NCBI GenBank assembly: GCA_046759145.1
Contig: JBHIBR010000151.1
Coordinates: 1 to 5,305 of the forward strand
Direction of reading: 5' to 3'
Source of the DNA: JBHIBR01 sp046759145 [NCBI: Nitrospinota bacterium]
Lineage (GTDB): Bacteria; UBA8248
Length of the DNA stretch: 5,305 bases
This document shows, piece by piece, positions 1 through 5,259 of the stretch. The translations under genes and the position numbers were made by a program. The notes beneath the pieces are model-generated. The model searched no databases. It saw only the letters and a program-made list of their open reading frames with translations, and was not told where the DNA came from. Position 1 is the stretch's first letter. The number at the start of each line of letters is the position of its first letter.

Positions 1-1
1 G

Positions 2-1186
2 ATGTTCGTCCACGACGACTGCCGCCACTACCTGGGAGATAGGCCCTGTCGCTTCGGGCGCCCCTGCGTGGGGTGCCCCCACTACGACCCCATGGGAACC
101 CGCATCCTGATCATCAAGACCGCCGCCCTCGGGGATGTGCTCCGGACCACCGCGCTCCTGCCCGGACTCAAGTGGCACTACCCCCAGAGCCACATCACCT
201 GGCTCACGGGCGCGGGCTCGGCGATGGAGCTGCTCCGCGACAACCCCCTGGTGGACGTGCTCCTTCCCTTCGGGGAAGCTTCCCTCATCGCCCTCTCGGC
301 CCAGCGCTTCGACCTCCTTGTGAGCCTGGACAAGGAAGCCCCCCCGGCGGCCGCCGCGGTGCGGGTTGAGGCGAGCCGGAAGGTGGGCTTCCGCCTCACC
401 CCCCACGGCACCCTCGGCATCTTCAACCCCGAGAGCGCCTACGCCCTCGCCCTGGGGCTCGACAATGAGCTCAAATTCTTCCGGAACCAGAAGACCTACC
501 AGGGGATCATCTACGAGATGGTGGGCCTCGAATACAGGGGGGAGGAATACATCTTCGGCTACCCCGAGGCGGACGGCGAAAGGGCGCGGGCCCGGCTCGC
601 CGCTCAGGGCGCCGCCGAGGGAGACCAGCTCGTCGCCCTCTGCCCGGGGGCGGGGAGCACTTTCGCCAACAAGAACTGGACTCCCGAGGGATACTCCCAG
701 CTCATCGGCTGGCTTCGGTCGGTCCACCGAACGTCGGTCCACCGAACGAGGGCGCCGGGCGTCCAGGTGCTCCTGGGCGGGGGGCCCGAGGATGCTCCTC
801 TCCTTGATCGCATCGCTCAGAGGGTTGGGCCGCCTCTCCTGCTTTCAGGCACCGACAACGCCATCCCCCAGTTCGCCGCCCTCCTGGACCGGTGCGCGCT
901 CGTGGTGGCGGGCGACTCGCTCCCCATGCACCTGGCCATCGCCCTGCGGAAGCCCGTGGTGGCCATCTTCGGCCCCACCTGCGCCCAGGAGGTGGAGCTC
1001 TACGGCCGGGGAGAGAAGGTGGTCACCGGGATCGAGTGCTCCCCCTGCTACAAGCGCCGCTGCGACTTCGCCGTCACCTGCATGACCGCCATCGGCTGGG
1101 AGCGGGTCGCCCGGGCGGTGGAGGCGCAACTCCGTTCGGTGGACCGACGTTCGGTGGACCGACAGCTCTCCCGCGCGCAGGGCTGA
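2..1186 (+). CDS. GT9-family glycosyltransferase (ADP-heptose:LPS heptosyltransferase-like)
   Basis: This is probably a cytoplasmic-face enzyme that moves a heptose or similar sugar from a nucleotide donor to the lipopolysaccharide core. An N-terminal Rossmann half opens with ILIIKTAALGDVLRTT (35-50). The C-terminal GT-B half has CPGAGSTFANKNW (214-226), a glycine-rich strand-turn VLLGGGPED (256-264), and GDSLPMHLA (304-312) followed by AIFGPT (321-326), all typical of GT9. A Cys-rich N-terminal extension (Cys7, 16, 22, 25) and a Cys cluster near the end (Cys346, 349, 354, 360) could bind metal or form disulfides; that is inference. The first ATG sits at base 2, so the true start may lie outside the window; Met31 just before the Rossmann strand is an alternative. 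Two 15-bp tandem-repeat pairs are embedded in frame: residues 240-249 (SVHRTSVHRT), in the turn between a helix and a beta strand, and 379-387 (SVDRRSVDR), in the C-terminal tail. The acceptor sugar cannot be told from sequence. Confidence 0.9.
   Translation: MFVHDDCRHYLGDRPCRFGRPCVGCPHYDPMGTRILIIKTAALGDVLRTTALLPGLKWHYPQSHITWLTGAGSAMELLRDNPLVDVLLPFGEASLIALSAQRFDLLVSLDKEAPPAAAAVRVEASRKVGFRLTPHGTLGIFNPESAYALALGLDNELKFFRNQKTYQGIIYEMVGLEYRGEEYIFGYPEADGERARARLAAQGAAEGDQLVALCPGAGSTFANKNWTPEGYSQLIGWLRSVHRTSVHRTRAPGVQVLLGGGPEDAPLLDRIAQRVGPPLLLSGTDNAIPQFAALLDRCALVVAGDSLPMHLAIALRKPVVAIFGPTCAQEVELYGRGEKVVTGIECSPCYKRRCDFAVTCMTAIGWERVARAVEAQLRSVDRRSVDRQLSRAQG
718..747 (-). repeat. 15-bp palindromic unit, perfect tandem pair (locus A), inside GT9 gene
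   Basis: Two identical tandem copies of GTCGGTCCACCGAAC, the complement of the unit seen at loci B and C. Each unit has the short dyad TCGG/CCGA around a 4-base centre. Read by the GT9 gene it gives SVHRT twice. The bases just upstream (TTCGGT at 714-719) look like part of a further unit and form an extra inverted match with ACCGAA at 726-731. Confidence 0.9.
1134..1163 (+). repeat. 15-bp palindromic unit, perfect tandem pair (locus B), 3' end of GT9 gene
   Basis: Two identical tandem copies of GTTCGGTGGACCGAC. They fall eight codons before the GT9 stop and are read as SVDRRSVDR, just beyond the last conserved helix of the enzyme (ERVARAVEAQL). All 30 bases match locus C and the complement of locus A. 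Confidence 0.9.
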
Positions 1187-1201
1187 CCTCCGCGGGATGG
1201 C

Positions 1202-1238
1202 TGGGAAGGTCCCAAGCTACTGAGGGCGCCGCCCCTCA
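1202..1238. terminator. two hairpins between convergent genes (possible bidirectional terminator)
   Basis: The 54 bases between the GT9 stop (1186) and the acpS stop (1241) hold two inverted repeats. TGGGA-AGG-TCCCA spans 1202-1214. TGAGGG-CGCCGC-CCCTCA spans 1221-1238. Because the genes converge, symmetric hairpins here could end transcription from both sides. Neither has a following T-run on either strand, so classical intrinsic termination is not shown. Confidence 0.4.
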
Positions 1239-1240
1239 CG

Positions 1241-1699
1241 TCAGTTCGGTGGACCGACGTTCGGTGGACCGACGGCCTCCCCCTCCAGGATCACCTGGGC
1301 GAGAGCGTGGGTGGGAGTGTGAGAGAGGGAGAGGTGGAGGCGGTGCACACCCCGCTCCCTCGCCAGCTCGGCCGCCCGCTGGCTGAGCCGCAGCCTCGGT
1401 CCACTGAACGCCGGCTGGCCGCTCTCGCCCGTTCGGTGGACCGGCGTTCGGCGAACCGACCGTTCGACCTCCACGTCCTTCCACCGGAGGCCCTCCGCAA
1501 GCCCCACGCCCAGGGCCTTGAAGGCGGCTTCCTTGGCCGCGAAGCGAGCGGCGTAGCAGGGGATGCGCTCCCGCCTCCCCTCGCAGTACTCCCTCTCCGC
1601 GTCGGTGAACAGGCGGCCGAGCAGCCGCTCCCCCCAGCGCTCGAGCGCCCGGCGCATCCGGGCCGCCTCGACCAGGTCCACCCCGACGCCCAGGATCAT
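1241..1699 (-). CDS. acpS: holo-[acyl-carrier-protein] synthase (4'-phosphopantetheinyl transferase)
   Basis: AcpS moves the 4'-phosphopantetheine arm of CoA to a serine of apo-ACP, activating fatty-acid synthesis in the cytoplasm. Family landmarks are present: MILGVGVDLVE at the N-terminus with the metal ligand Asp8, FTDAEREYC (31-39), ARFAAKEAAFKALG (51-64) with Glu57 and Lys61, GLRWKDVEV (70-78), and the C-terminal strand LHLSLSHTPTHALAQVILE (121-139). The 152 residues exceed the usual 120-135. The excess matches 15-bp repeat copies: residues 81-90 (SVRRTPVHRT), residues about 98-102 (FSGPR), and a C-terminal tail VGPPNVGPPN (143-152) that runs straight into the stop. The core looks intact, and the additions fall in a loop and the tail, so the enzyme is probably active. 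The ATG overlaps the TGA of the upstream acetyltransferase gene (ATGA at 1699-1696), which indicates translational coupling. Confidence 0.93.
   Translation of the reverse strand: MILGVGVDLVEAARMRRALERWGERLLGRLFTDAEREYCEGRRERIPCYAARFAAKEAAFKALGVGLAEGLRWKDVEVERSVRRTPVHRTGESGQPAFSGPRLRLSQRAAELARERGVHRLHLSLSHTPTHALAQVILEGEAVGPPNVGPPN
1244..1273 (+). repeat. 15-bp palindromic unit, perfect tandem pair (locus C), 3' end of acpS
   Basis: Two identical tandem copies of GTTCGGTGGACCGAC directly abut the acpS stop codon. The gene reads the complement, so the last ten residues of AcpS (VGPPNVGPPN) are made only of repeat. Loci B and C are direct repeats 80 bases apart that bracket the convergent intergenic gap. 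Confidence 0.9.
1395..1409 (-). repeat. single degenerate 15-bp unit (locus D) inside acpS
   Basis: CTCGGTCCACTGAAC differs from GTCGGTCCACCGAAC at two positions. acpS reads it from the other strand as part of FSGPR, in the loop just before the LRLS strand. With two mismatches and no tandem partner it could be a decayed copy. Chance resemblance is less likely given four other copies within 300 bases. Confidence 0.6.
1431..1460 (+). repeat. diverged tandem pair of the 15-bp unit (locus E) inside acpS
   Basis: The first unit, GTTCGGTGGACCGGC (1431-1445), has one mismatch to the consensus. The second, GTTCGGCGAACCGAC (1446-1460), has two. The 15-base period and tandem pairing are kept. acpS reads the pair as SVRRTPVHRT, placed between the GLRWKDVEVE strand and the next conserved strand, where AcpS family members vary in length. 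Confidence 0.82.
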
Positions 1700-2484
1700 C
1701 GCCCCGCTACCACCCAGAAGGCCTCCGCCAGGCGGCGGAAGCCGAGGCTCTCGAACACCCGAATGGAGGGGGTGTTCCCCTGGACGACATAGCAGTAGGG
1801 GGTCCTGCCGCGGGCCAACTGGGCACGGACGAGCGCCGAGACCACCGAGCGGGCGAGGCCTCGCCCCCGGTGGCTCTCAAGGGTGTGGAGGCTCCCGATG
1901 CTCCCGTCGCCGTGGACGATCATCCAGCTCACCGCACTCCCCCTCTCCCGGACTGCCGCGCTCGGCGCCCGGCGTATGCGCTCGAGGACGTAGCCCACCT
2001 CGTCGCCGTAGGGCCAGTGGCTCGCCACGAGGAGGGCATCCTCTTCCCGGAGGGGCTCGGTCGGGTGGGCGTCGCGGGGTCGAAACTCCTTCGGGTCGAG
2101 CTGGTAGAGGGAGCAGGCGTTCGCACGCAGGAGGGGCCTCCGGCGGGCGAGGGCCGCGTGCACCGCGGGCGCAACGCCCCCCAGGCGCAGCTCCCCCTGC
2201 TCCATTCCCACCTCGCGCGCCAGGGCATCGAGGGCCGGCAAGGCGCGCTCGACCTCGCCCCGTTCGGTGGACCGAGGCCCCGCGCACAGGGCGAACCAAC
2301 CCCGCCGGGAGTGAACCACCCAGGAGGGCTCGCCGGGGTCGTCCGCGAAGAAGTCTCCGATGGACTCCGGCTCTTCCTCCAGGGCGCCCAGGAGCTTCAG
2401 GGCGTGGGGGAGCCCCCCCTCGAGGAAGCGCGCAATGGACCCCCGGTGGGCCTTGCTGCACCTCTGAAACGGCCTCGACGCCAT
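1696..2484 (-). CDS. GNAT-family N-acyltransferase (FR47/GLYAT-like C-terminal domain)
   Basis: A 262-residue protein expected to transfer an acyl group from an acyl-CoA to an amine; the substrate is unknown. The N-terminal half (1-130) is poorly conserved. The C-terminal half is a GNAT fold: a strand around VSWMIVHGDGSIGSLHTL (185-202), the acyl-CoA pyrophosphate loop HRGRGLA (205-211; pattern R-x-x-G-x-A), a helix, then YVVQGNTPSIRVFESLGFR (232-250), the hallmark of FR47-like enzymes. The start at 2484 was chosen because GGAGG lies five bases upstream (2494-2490). The frame stays open upstream to 2709, but that stretch crosses the divergent promoter and the dehydrogenase-like start and has no plausible coding content. 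One 15-bp repeat unit is embedded at residues 71-75 (RSTER). The stop overlaps the acpS start (ATGA), so the two genes form an operon. Confidence 0.85.
   Translation of the reverse strand: MASRPFQRCSKAHRGSIARFLEGGLPHALKLLGALEEEPESIGDFFADDPGEPSWVVHSRRGWFALCAGPRSTERGEVERALPALDALAREVGMEQGELRLGGVAPAVHAALARRRPLLRANACSLYQLDPKEFRPRDAHPTEPLREEDALLVASHWPYGDEVGYVLERIRRAPSAAVRERGSAVSWMIVHGDGSIGSLHTLESHRGRGLARSVVSALVRAQLARGRTPYCYVVQGNTPSIRVFESLGFRRLAEAFWVVAGR
2262..2276 (+). repeat. single 15-bp unit (locus F) inside the GNAT gene
   Basis: GTTCGGTGGACCGAG matches the consensus at 14 of 15 bases. The GNAT gene reads its complement as RSTER, between a predicted strand (GWFALCAGP) and the following Glu-rich helix. 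It is the rightmost copy in the window; none was found in the remaining 3 kb. Confidence 0.75.
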
Positions 2485-2521
2485 CGCCCCCTCCGTCCTT
2501 TGCGGGCCGCTCCGCCCCGTC

Positions 2522-2529
2522 ATTATACT
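2522..2529. promoter_or_regulatory. overlapping divergent -10 elements
   Basis: In very GC-rich surroundings, ATTATACT contains a perfect TATAAT on the minus strand (2527-2522) and TATACT on the plus strand (2524-2529). The minus-strand box lies 38 bases before the GNAT start codon. The plus-strand box lies 52 bases before the GTG at 2581. The -35 regions are poor on both strands; TTGCGG at 2500-2505, with an 18-base spacer, is the best plus-strand candidate. The position between two divergent starts supports a shared promoter in which the two polymerases would exclude each other. This is inference from the motif alone. Confidence 0.5.
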
Positions 2530-2580
2530 CGCCGCAGCGTCCGGCCCCCTCGCAGGACGCATCCCCCGGGAGGACGGCCG

Positions 2581-2742
2581 GTGCGGACCCACAGAGTGGT
2601 GCTCATCCCCGACGCCGGAATCGGGCCCGAGCTGGTGGCTGCCGCCGCCGCCCGGATGAGAGGGCAGGCTACCCGAAAACCGCACCGGCGTGTTGAGAGC
2701 TGCCCTCAAATTCTGTATGGTTGTGAAGCCAGAGTGTCGTAA
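2581..2742 (+). pseudogene. truncated isocitrate/3-isopropylmalate dehydrogenase-like N-terminus
   Basis: A GTG start with the strong ribosome-binding site GGGAGGA (2568-2574, six-base spacer) opens VRTHRVVLIPDAGIGPELV. This resembles the first strand and helix of the isocitrate/isopropylmalate dehydrogenase family, whose usual motif is IPGDGIGPE. Here GDG has become DAG, so either the fragment has decayed or this is a divergent member. After AAAAARM (to about 2658) the family resemblance is lost, base composition changes, and the frame runs through unrelated residues to a TAA at 2740-2742. Family members are about 330-400 residues; this frame has 53. The fragment is divergent to the GNAT gene and shares its promoter region. 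The likely cause is a recombination or insertion breakpoint near 2657-2660, though an assembly join would look the same. Confidence 0.6.
2660..2707. other. stem-loop at the junction of the two sequence types
   Basis: GAGGGCAG (2660-2667) and CTGCCCTC (2700-2707) form a perfect 8-bp inverted repeat around 32 bases. CT/AG can extend it by two pairs past a one-base bulge. A smaller inverted repeat, CAC-CGGC-GTG (2683-2692), lies in the loop. It begins exactly where the dehydrogenase similarity ends, so it may be the end of a mobile element. No T-run follows and I do not recognise a known element terminus. Confidence 0.4.
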
Positions 2743-3030
2743 AAACTAGGACCGCAAGGGATTGCGAGCGAGGTCCCTGGTGAAGACAGATTAAAGGGCA
2801 TCGCCTGTCTGCTCACCCGCTTCGGGACCAGGGGGCGGAACTCGGCGGAGGTCCGAATCGCCCGCAGGAACTGCCGCCTCTGGTAGAACCGTCCCACCTG
2901 GTCCAAGCAGGTCTATAAGGGACTCTGGCGGAGGTCTCAGCCCGAGCCCGGGCGGTCCATCATTGCAGCACGCTGTAAGATTGCCAGCGCTGCGAGTGAA
3001 ACGAGAACCCTAGAGGAGGAGAAGAACCTG
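2743..3030. other. 288-base non-coding stretch upstream of the EEP gene
   Basis: No convincing gene was seen. It contains a hairpin-forming segment at 2749-2776: GGACC, GCAA, loop GGGA, TTGC, six unpaired bases, GGTCC. The 10-base sequence GGCGGAGGTC occurs twice, at 2844-2853 and 2927-2936. GCAGC (2965-2969) and GCTGC (2989-2993) form a weak inverted repeat. TATAAG at 2914-2919 is a possible -10 without a clear -35. The frame of the downstream gene is open back to a TAG at 2884-2886, but those residues match nothing I know. The stretch could hold a structured leader, an IS remnant, or debris from the recombination that cut the dehydrogenase-like gene. Confidence 0.4.
3012..3021 (+). promoter_or_regulatory. 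strong ribosome-binding site for the EEP gene
   Basis: AGAGGAGGAG contains a full anti-16S match, AGGAGG (3014-3019), 11 bases before the ATG at 3031. It fixes that start, since the frame stays open further upstream. Confidence 0.7.
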
Positions 3031-4029
3031 ATGGCTCTGAGGATTTGCACCTACAACGTCGAATGGTTCGACCACCTGTTCAATGACGACAACACCATGA
3101 AGACCGGCGCCAACGAGCAGAGGAGATTCCACGCGATCCGCGACGTGCTTCAAGCCATAGGAGCCGACCTCATCGGGGTGGTCGAAGCCCCGAACACCAG
3201 TGCGGACCGTACACAATCGACGGTGGTCCGGCTCGAGACGTTCGCGAACTGGGCCGGCATTTCAACCACCAAGGCGATCGTCGGCACCATCTCCGCCGGC
3301 GGCCAGGAGCTCGCCCTACTCTGGGACCCGGCGAAATTCGACATCACCCACCAACCGGGGGGCAAGACGGGGAGCCGATCCAATCCACCTTTCACAGGGG
3401 AGTTCTACTTCGACACCGATGACGATCGCATCTTCGAAGCATACAAATTCTACCGGCCGCCGCTAGAGGCTCAGGTCACGGTAAAGGGGGCCAATCAGCA
3501 ATTCTACTTAATGCTAGTCCACACCAAGTCCAAGGGCATCTTCAACTCAGTGGACCTGCTGCATTGGCAGCGGGAATCGCTCCGAAACCGACGGAAGCTA
3601 TACGCGGAGTGCACCTGGACCCGAAGGCGTGTCGACGAGTGGCTGGACGAGCAAAGAGATGTCATCGTGATGGGCGATATCAACGATGGTCCCGAAATGG
3701 ACTACTATGAGTTCCAGTTCGGCCGTAGCGCAGTCGAGATCATCATGGGAAGCATCTTCGACCCCGACCGAGTTCTGCGGAACTATGCCGGCCAACCAAA
3801 GTGGACCCGCTACGGTTGGAGCCCGTCCTCCACCCGATTCGAAGACCAGATGACCGGGAAGAATGTCAACGTCCTCATCGACCACATCCTGATATCCAAA
3901 AAGATTCAAGTGAAAGCGGGTAAACCTCACAAGATCTGGAACCCCTATGAGGATGACGACGCAAAGCCGCTTAAGGCTGCGCTGTTAGAAGCCTCCGATC
4001 ACTTTCCGGTGACTTTGGACTTAGCGTGA
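3031..4029 (+). CDS. endonuclease/exonuclease/phosphatase (DNase I-like) family protein
   Basis: A 332-residue metal-dependent phosphoesterase of the EEP fold. Family members cut nucleic acids, inositol phosphates or sphingolipid headgroups; the substrate here cannot be assigned. Catalytic landmarks appear in the usual order: TYNVEWF with Asn9, GVVEAPN with the Mg ligand Glu52, LVHTKSKG (162-169) with His164, VMGDINDGP (213-221) with Asp216 and Asn218, IDHILIS (283-289), and the C-terminal ASDHFPV (321-327) with Asp323 and His324. All needed acids and histidines are present, so the enzyme should be active. No signal peptide or membrane segment is seen, so it is probably cytoplasmic, unlike secreted DNases. 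It has its own strong SD. Lower GC and codons such as TTA and CTA set it apart from the genes at 1-2500. The next gene is 227 bases downstream on the same strand, too far to assume an operon. Confidence 0.88.
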   Translation: MALRICTYNVEWFDHLFNDDNTMKTGANEQRRFHAIRDVLQAIGADLIGVVEAPNTSADRTQSTVVRLETFANWAGISTTKAIVGTISAGGQELALLWDPAKFDITHQPGGKTGSRSNPPFTGEFYFDTDDDRIFEAYKFYRPPLEAQVTVKGANQQFYLMLVHTKSKGIFNSVDLLHWQRESLRNRRKLYAECTWTRRRVDEWLDEQRDVIVMGDINDGPEMDYYEFQFGRSAVEIIMGSIFDPDRVLRNYAGQPKWTRYGWSPSSTRFEDQMTGKNVNVLIDHILISKKIQVKAGKPHKIWNPYEDDDAKPLKAALLEASDHFPVTLDLA

Positions 4030-4256
4030 TCCTCGGGCAGCCGTCTTCAGAACCGCCAACGAGAGCGCGGAGGCTGTCCGGGACTTGTGGGAGTCCGAGG
4101 GGGTGGCGGCCTGCATTTAAGGAACCCGAGTGCGCCCGCCCATCGGGATGCTCCGCGCTCAGACTCGAAGGGCCTTACACCTGATGGCACGCCAATTTTG
4201 AGCTACCATTCAGCGGCGATGGCGATCCGCCTGGGAAACCTTGGAAAACAAGGCCG
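4030..4256 (+). other. 227-base intergenic stretch
   Basis: No supported gene, RNA or clear promoter was found. A short open frame ending in TAA near 4120 has no start or recognisable product. GGACT/AGTCC around 4081-4097 is a weak hairpin without a T-run, so termination after the EEP gene is not demonstrated. Confidence 0.35.
4239..4253 (+). promoter_or_regulatory. small hairpin over the ribosome-binding region of the hydrolase gene
   Basis: CCTTG-GAAAA-CAAGG ends three bases before the ATG at 4257. The only SD-like bases (AAGG, 4250-4253) lie in its 3' arm. In mRNA it could lower initiation of the hydrolase. With five pairs and an A-rich loop it is only a moderate structure. Confidence 0.35.
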
Positions 4257-5210
4257 ATGAAAGCCCTCCTAGTTTTTGTCGCCGTTCTGGTGATCCTGGC
4301 CGGCGTGGGCACCCTCGGCTGGTACGGATGCGAGCTGGGCATCCACCCAGTGAGAGAGGAAGAGAGGTGGCCATCTGGCGAGTTTCCAAGGTATAGGCTC
4401 GACCAATTTAACCTGCCCCCCCCGGAGGAGGTGCACTTCGAGAGCCGTGATGGTCTGACGCTGGCCGGTTGGTTTTTTCGGGTCGCCGACGGCCCAACTG
4501 TAATCCTGGCCCACGGCAAGGATGGCAGCCGCTTCGAGATGCTTCCCCACGCCGATTACCTGCACAGGGGTGGCTTCTCCGTACTGATGTTCGACTCCCG
4601 CCATCGTGGCAGAAGCGAGGGCCACGAGGTGACCCTCGGGGCCAAGGAGCCGTGGGACATCGAAGGTGCGGTGGACTATCTCAGGAAGCGGCCCGACGTA
4701 GATCCAGAGCGTATCGGCGTACAAGGTATCTCGTTGGGCGCCGCGTCGGGCATTATGGCGGCGGCGGAAACACCGAATATAAAGGGAGTGGTGGCTGAAA
4801 GCGCCTTCAAGACCATAAGCAGCGTCATAGATCATAGCTTCACTTACGTCGTCGGCCCGCCCAGATTTCCCTTCGCGCTCGTCAGCAAGTTCATCTGCGA
4901 GCTCCGCCTGGGTGTCGACCTCGACGAGGTGGCGCCTGTTAAAGTCATCCGTGAGATCAGCCCACGCCCTGTCTTTCTCATACACGACCGCGAAGACGAA
5001 CTGTTACCCAGCGACTCAGGCAAAGCGCTTTATAAGGCGGCCCGCGAGCCCAAGGTGCTGTGGCAAATACCGGAGGCCCTGCATGGCAAAGGCTGGCAGA
5101 CAGCCCCCAAGGAGTACGAGCGTCGGGTTCTGGCTTTCTGGCGACAGACCTTCGGGATAAATCGGCCTGAAAGGACAAAGGGAAGCAAACCTAAGCCCCT
5201 GGGGATTTAG
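4257..5210 (+). CDS. membrane-anchored alpha/beta-hydrolase (serine hydrolase)
   Basis: A 317-residue protein of the BEM46-like/dienelactone-type alpha/beta-hydrolase group; the substrate (ester, thioester or amide) is unknown. MKALLVFVAVLVILAGVG (1-18) continuing to about residue 23 is a hydrophobic signal anchor after one lysine. No lipobox fits Cys25. The hydrolase domain should therefore face the periplasm or outer side. Motifs in order: AHGKDGSR (85-92), the oxyanion region; MFDSRHRGRSEG (111-122); the nucleophile elbow GISLGA (157-162) with Ser159; LIHDREDELLP (241-251) with Asp247 in the acid position; and ALHGKGW (274-280) with His276. The triad is complete and the length is normal. 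The ATG was chosen because the anchor starts there, but the SD is weak and partly inside a hairpin. The last 14 residues are basic and proline-rich. Composition matches the EEP gene, so the two may have arrived together; a functional link is not shown. Confidence 0.87.
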   Translation: MKALLVFVAVLVILAGVGTLGWYGCELGIHPVREEERWPSGEFPRYRLDQFNLPPPEEVHFESRDGLTLAGWFFRVADGPTVILAHGKDGSRFEMLPHADYLHRGGFSVLMFDSRHRGRSEGHEVTLGAKEPWDIEGAVDYLRKRPDVDPERIGVQGISLGAASGIMAAAETPNIKGVVAESAFKTISSVIDHSFTYVVGPPRFPFALVSKFICELRLGVDLDEVAPVKVIREISPRPVFLIHDREDELLPSDSGKALYKAAREPKVLWQIPEALHGKGWQTAPKEYERRVLAFWRQTFGINRPERTKGSKPKPLGI

Positions 5211-5214
5211 GTTT
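5187..5214. terminator. strong hairpin across the hydrolase stop codon
   Basis: AAACCTAA (5187-5194) and TTAGGTTT (5207-5214) form a perfect 8-bp stem, and CCC/GGG inside (around 5196-5204) extends it. The stop codon TAG (5208-5210) lies in the 3' arm. The next bases are GGGGGC, not a T-run, so it may be an mRNA 3'-end stabiliser, a weak terminator for either direction, or an inverted repeat linked to the neighbouring IS. Confidence 0.45.
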
Positions 5215-5259
5215 GGGGGCAAGTTCCCAATGAGGGAAATAAACTAGCCTCCCTAGAAG

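Noticed and set aside
718-1273. The 15-bp repeats as intrinsic terminators or protein operators
   Set aside because: Each stem is only 4-5 bp with no T-run, and copies lie within genes rather than at promoters. A DNA-binding role is not excluded but has no support here.
718-1460. The 15-bp repeats as a CRISPR array
   Set aside because: Units are tandem without spacers, are half the usual repeat length, occur in both orientations, and lie inside conserved genes.
2485-2709. Upstream extension of the GNAT frame to an ATG at 2709
   Set aside because: It crosses the TATAAT box, the divergent SD/GTG and the break point, has low-complexity content, and a good SD sits directly before the ATG at 2484.
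1563-2742. Long plus-strand open frames opposite acpS and GNAT
   Set aside because: They are rich in Arg, Pro and Gly, as expected for antisense frames in high-GC DNA. The minus-strand proteins have clear family motifs. Only the end of one of these frames (from 2581) has independent support.
2706-2906. Minus-strand open frame of 66 codons
   Set aside because: It has no recognisable domain, its end overlaps the inverted repeat, and no convincing SD was seen; the chance of such a frame is high.
2743-3030. tRNA or group II intron domain V in the intergenic stretch
   Set aside because: I looked for acceptor/anticodon arms and for the conserved AGC...GTTC catalytic stem and found neither.
4050-4122. 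Short plus-strand frame ending in TAA near 4120 as a small gene
   Set aside because: It has no start codon with SD and no recognisable product.
4269-4985. 238-codon minus-strand frame opposite the hydrolase gene
   Set aside because: The plus-strand product has a complete hydrolase triad and signal anchor; the antisense frame matches no family I know and has no SD.
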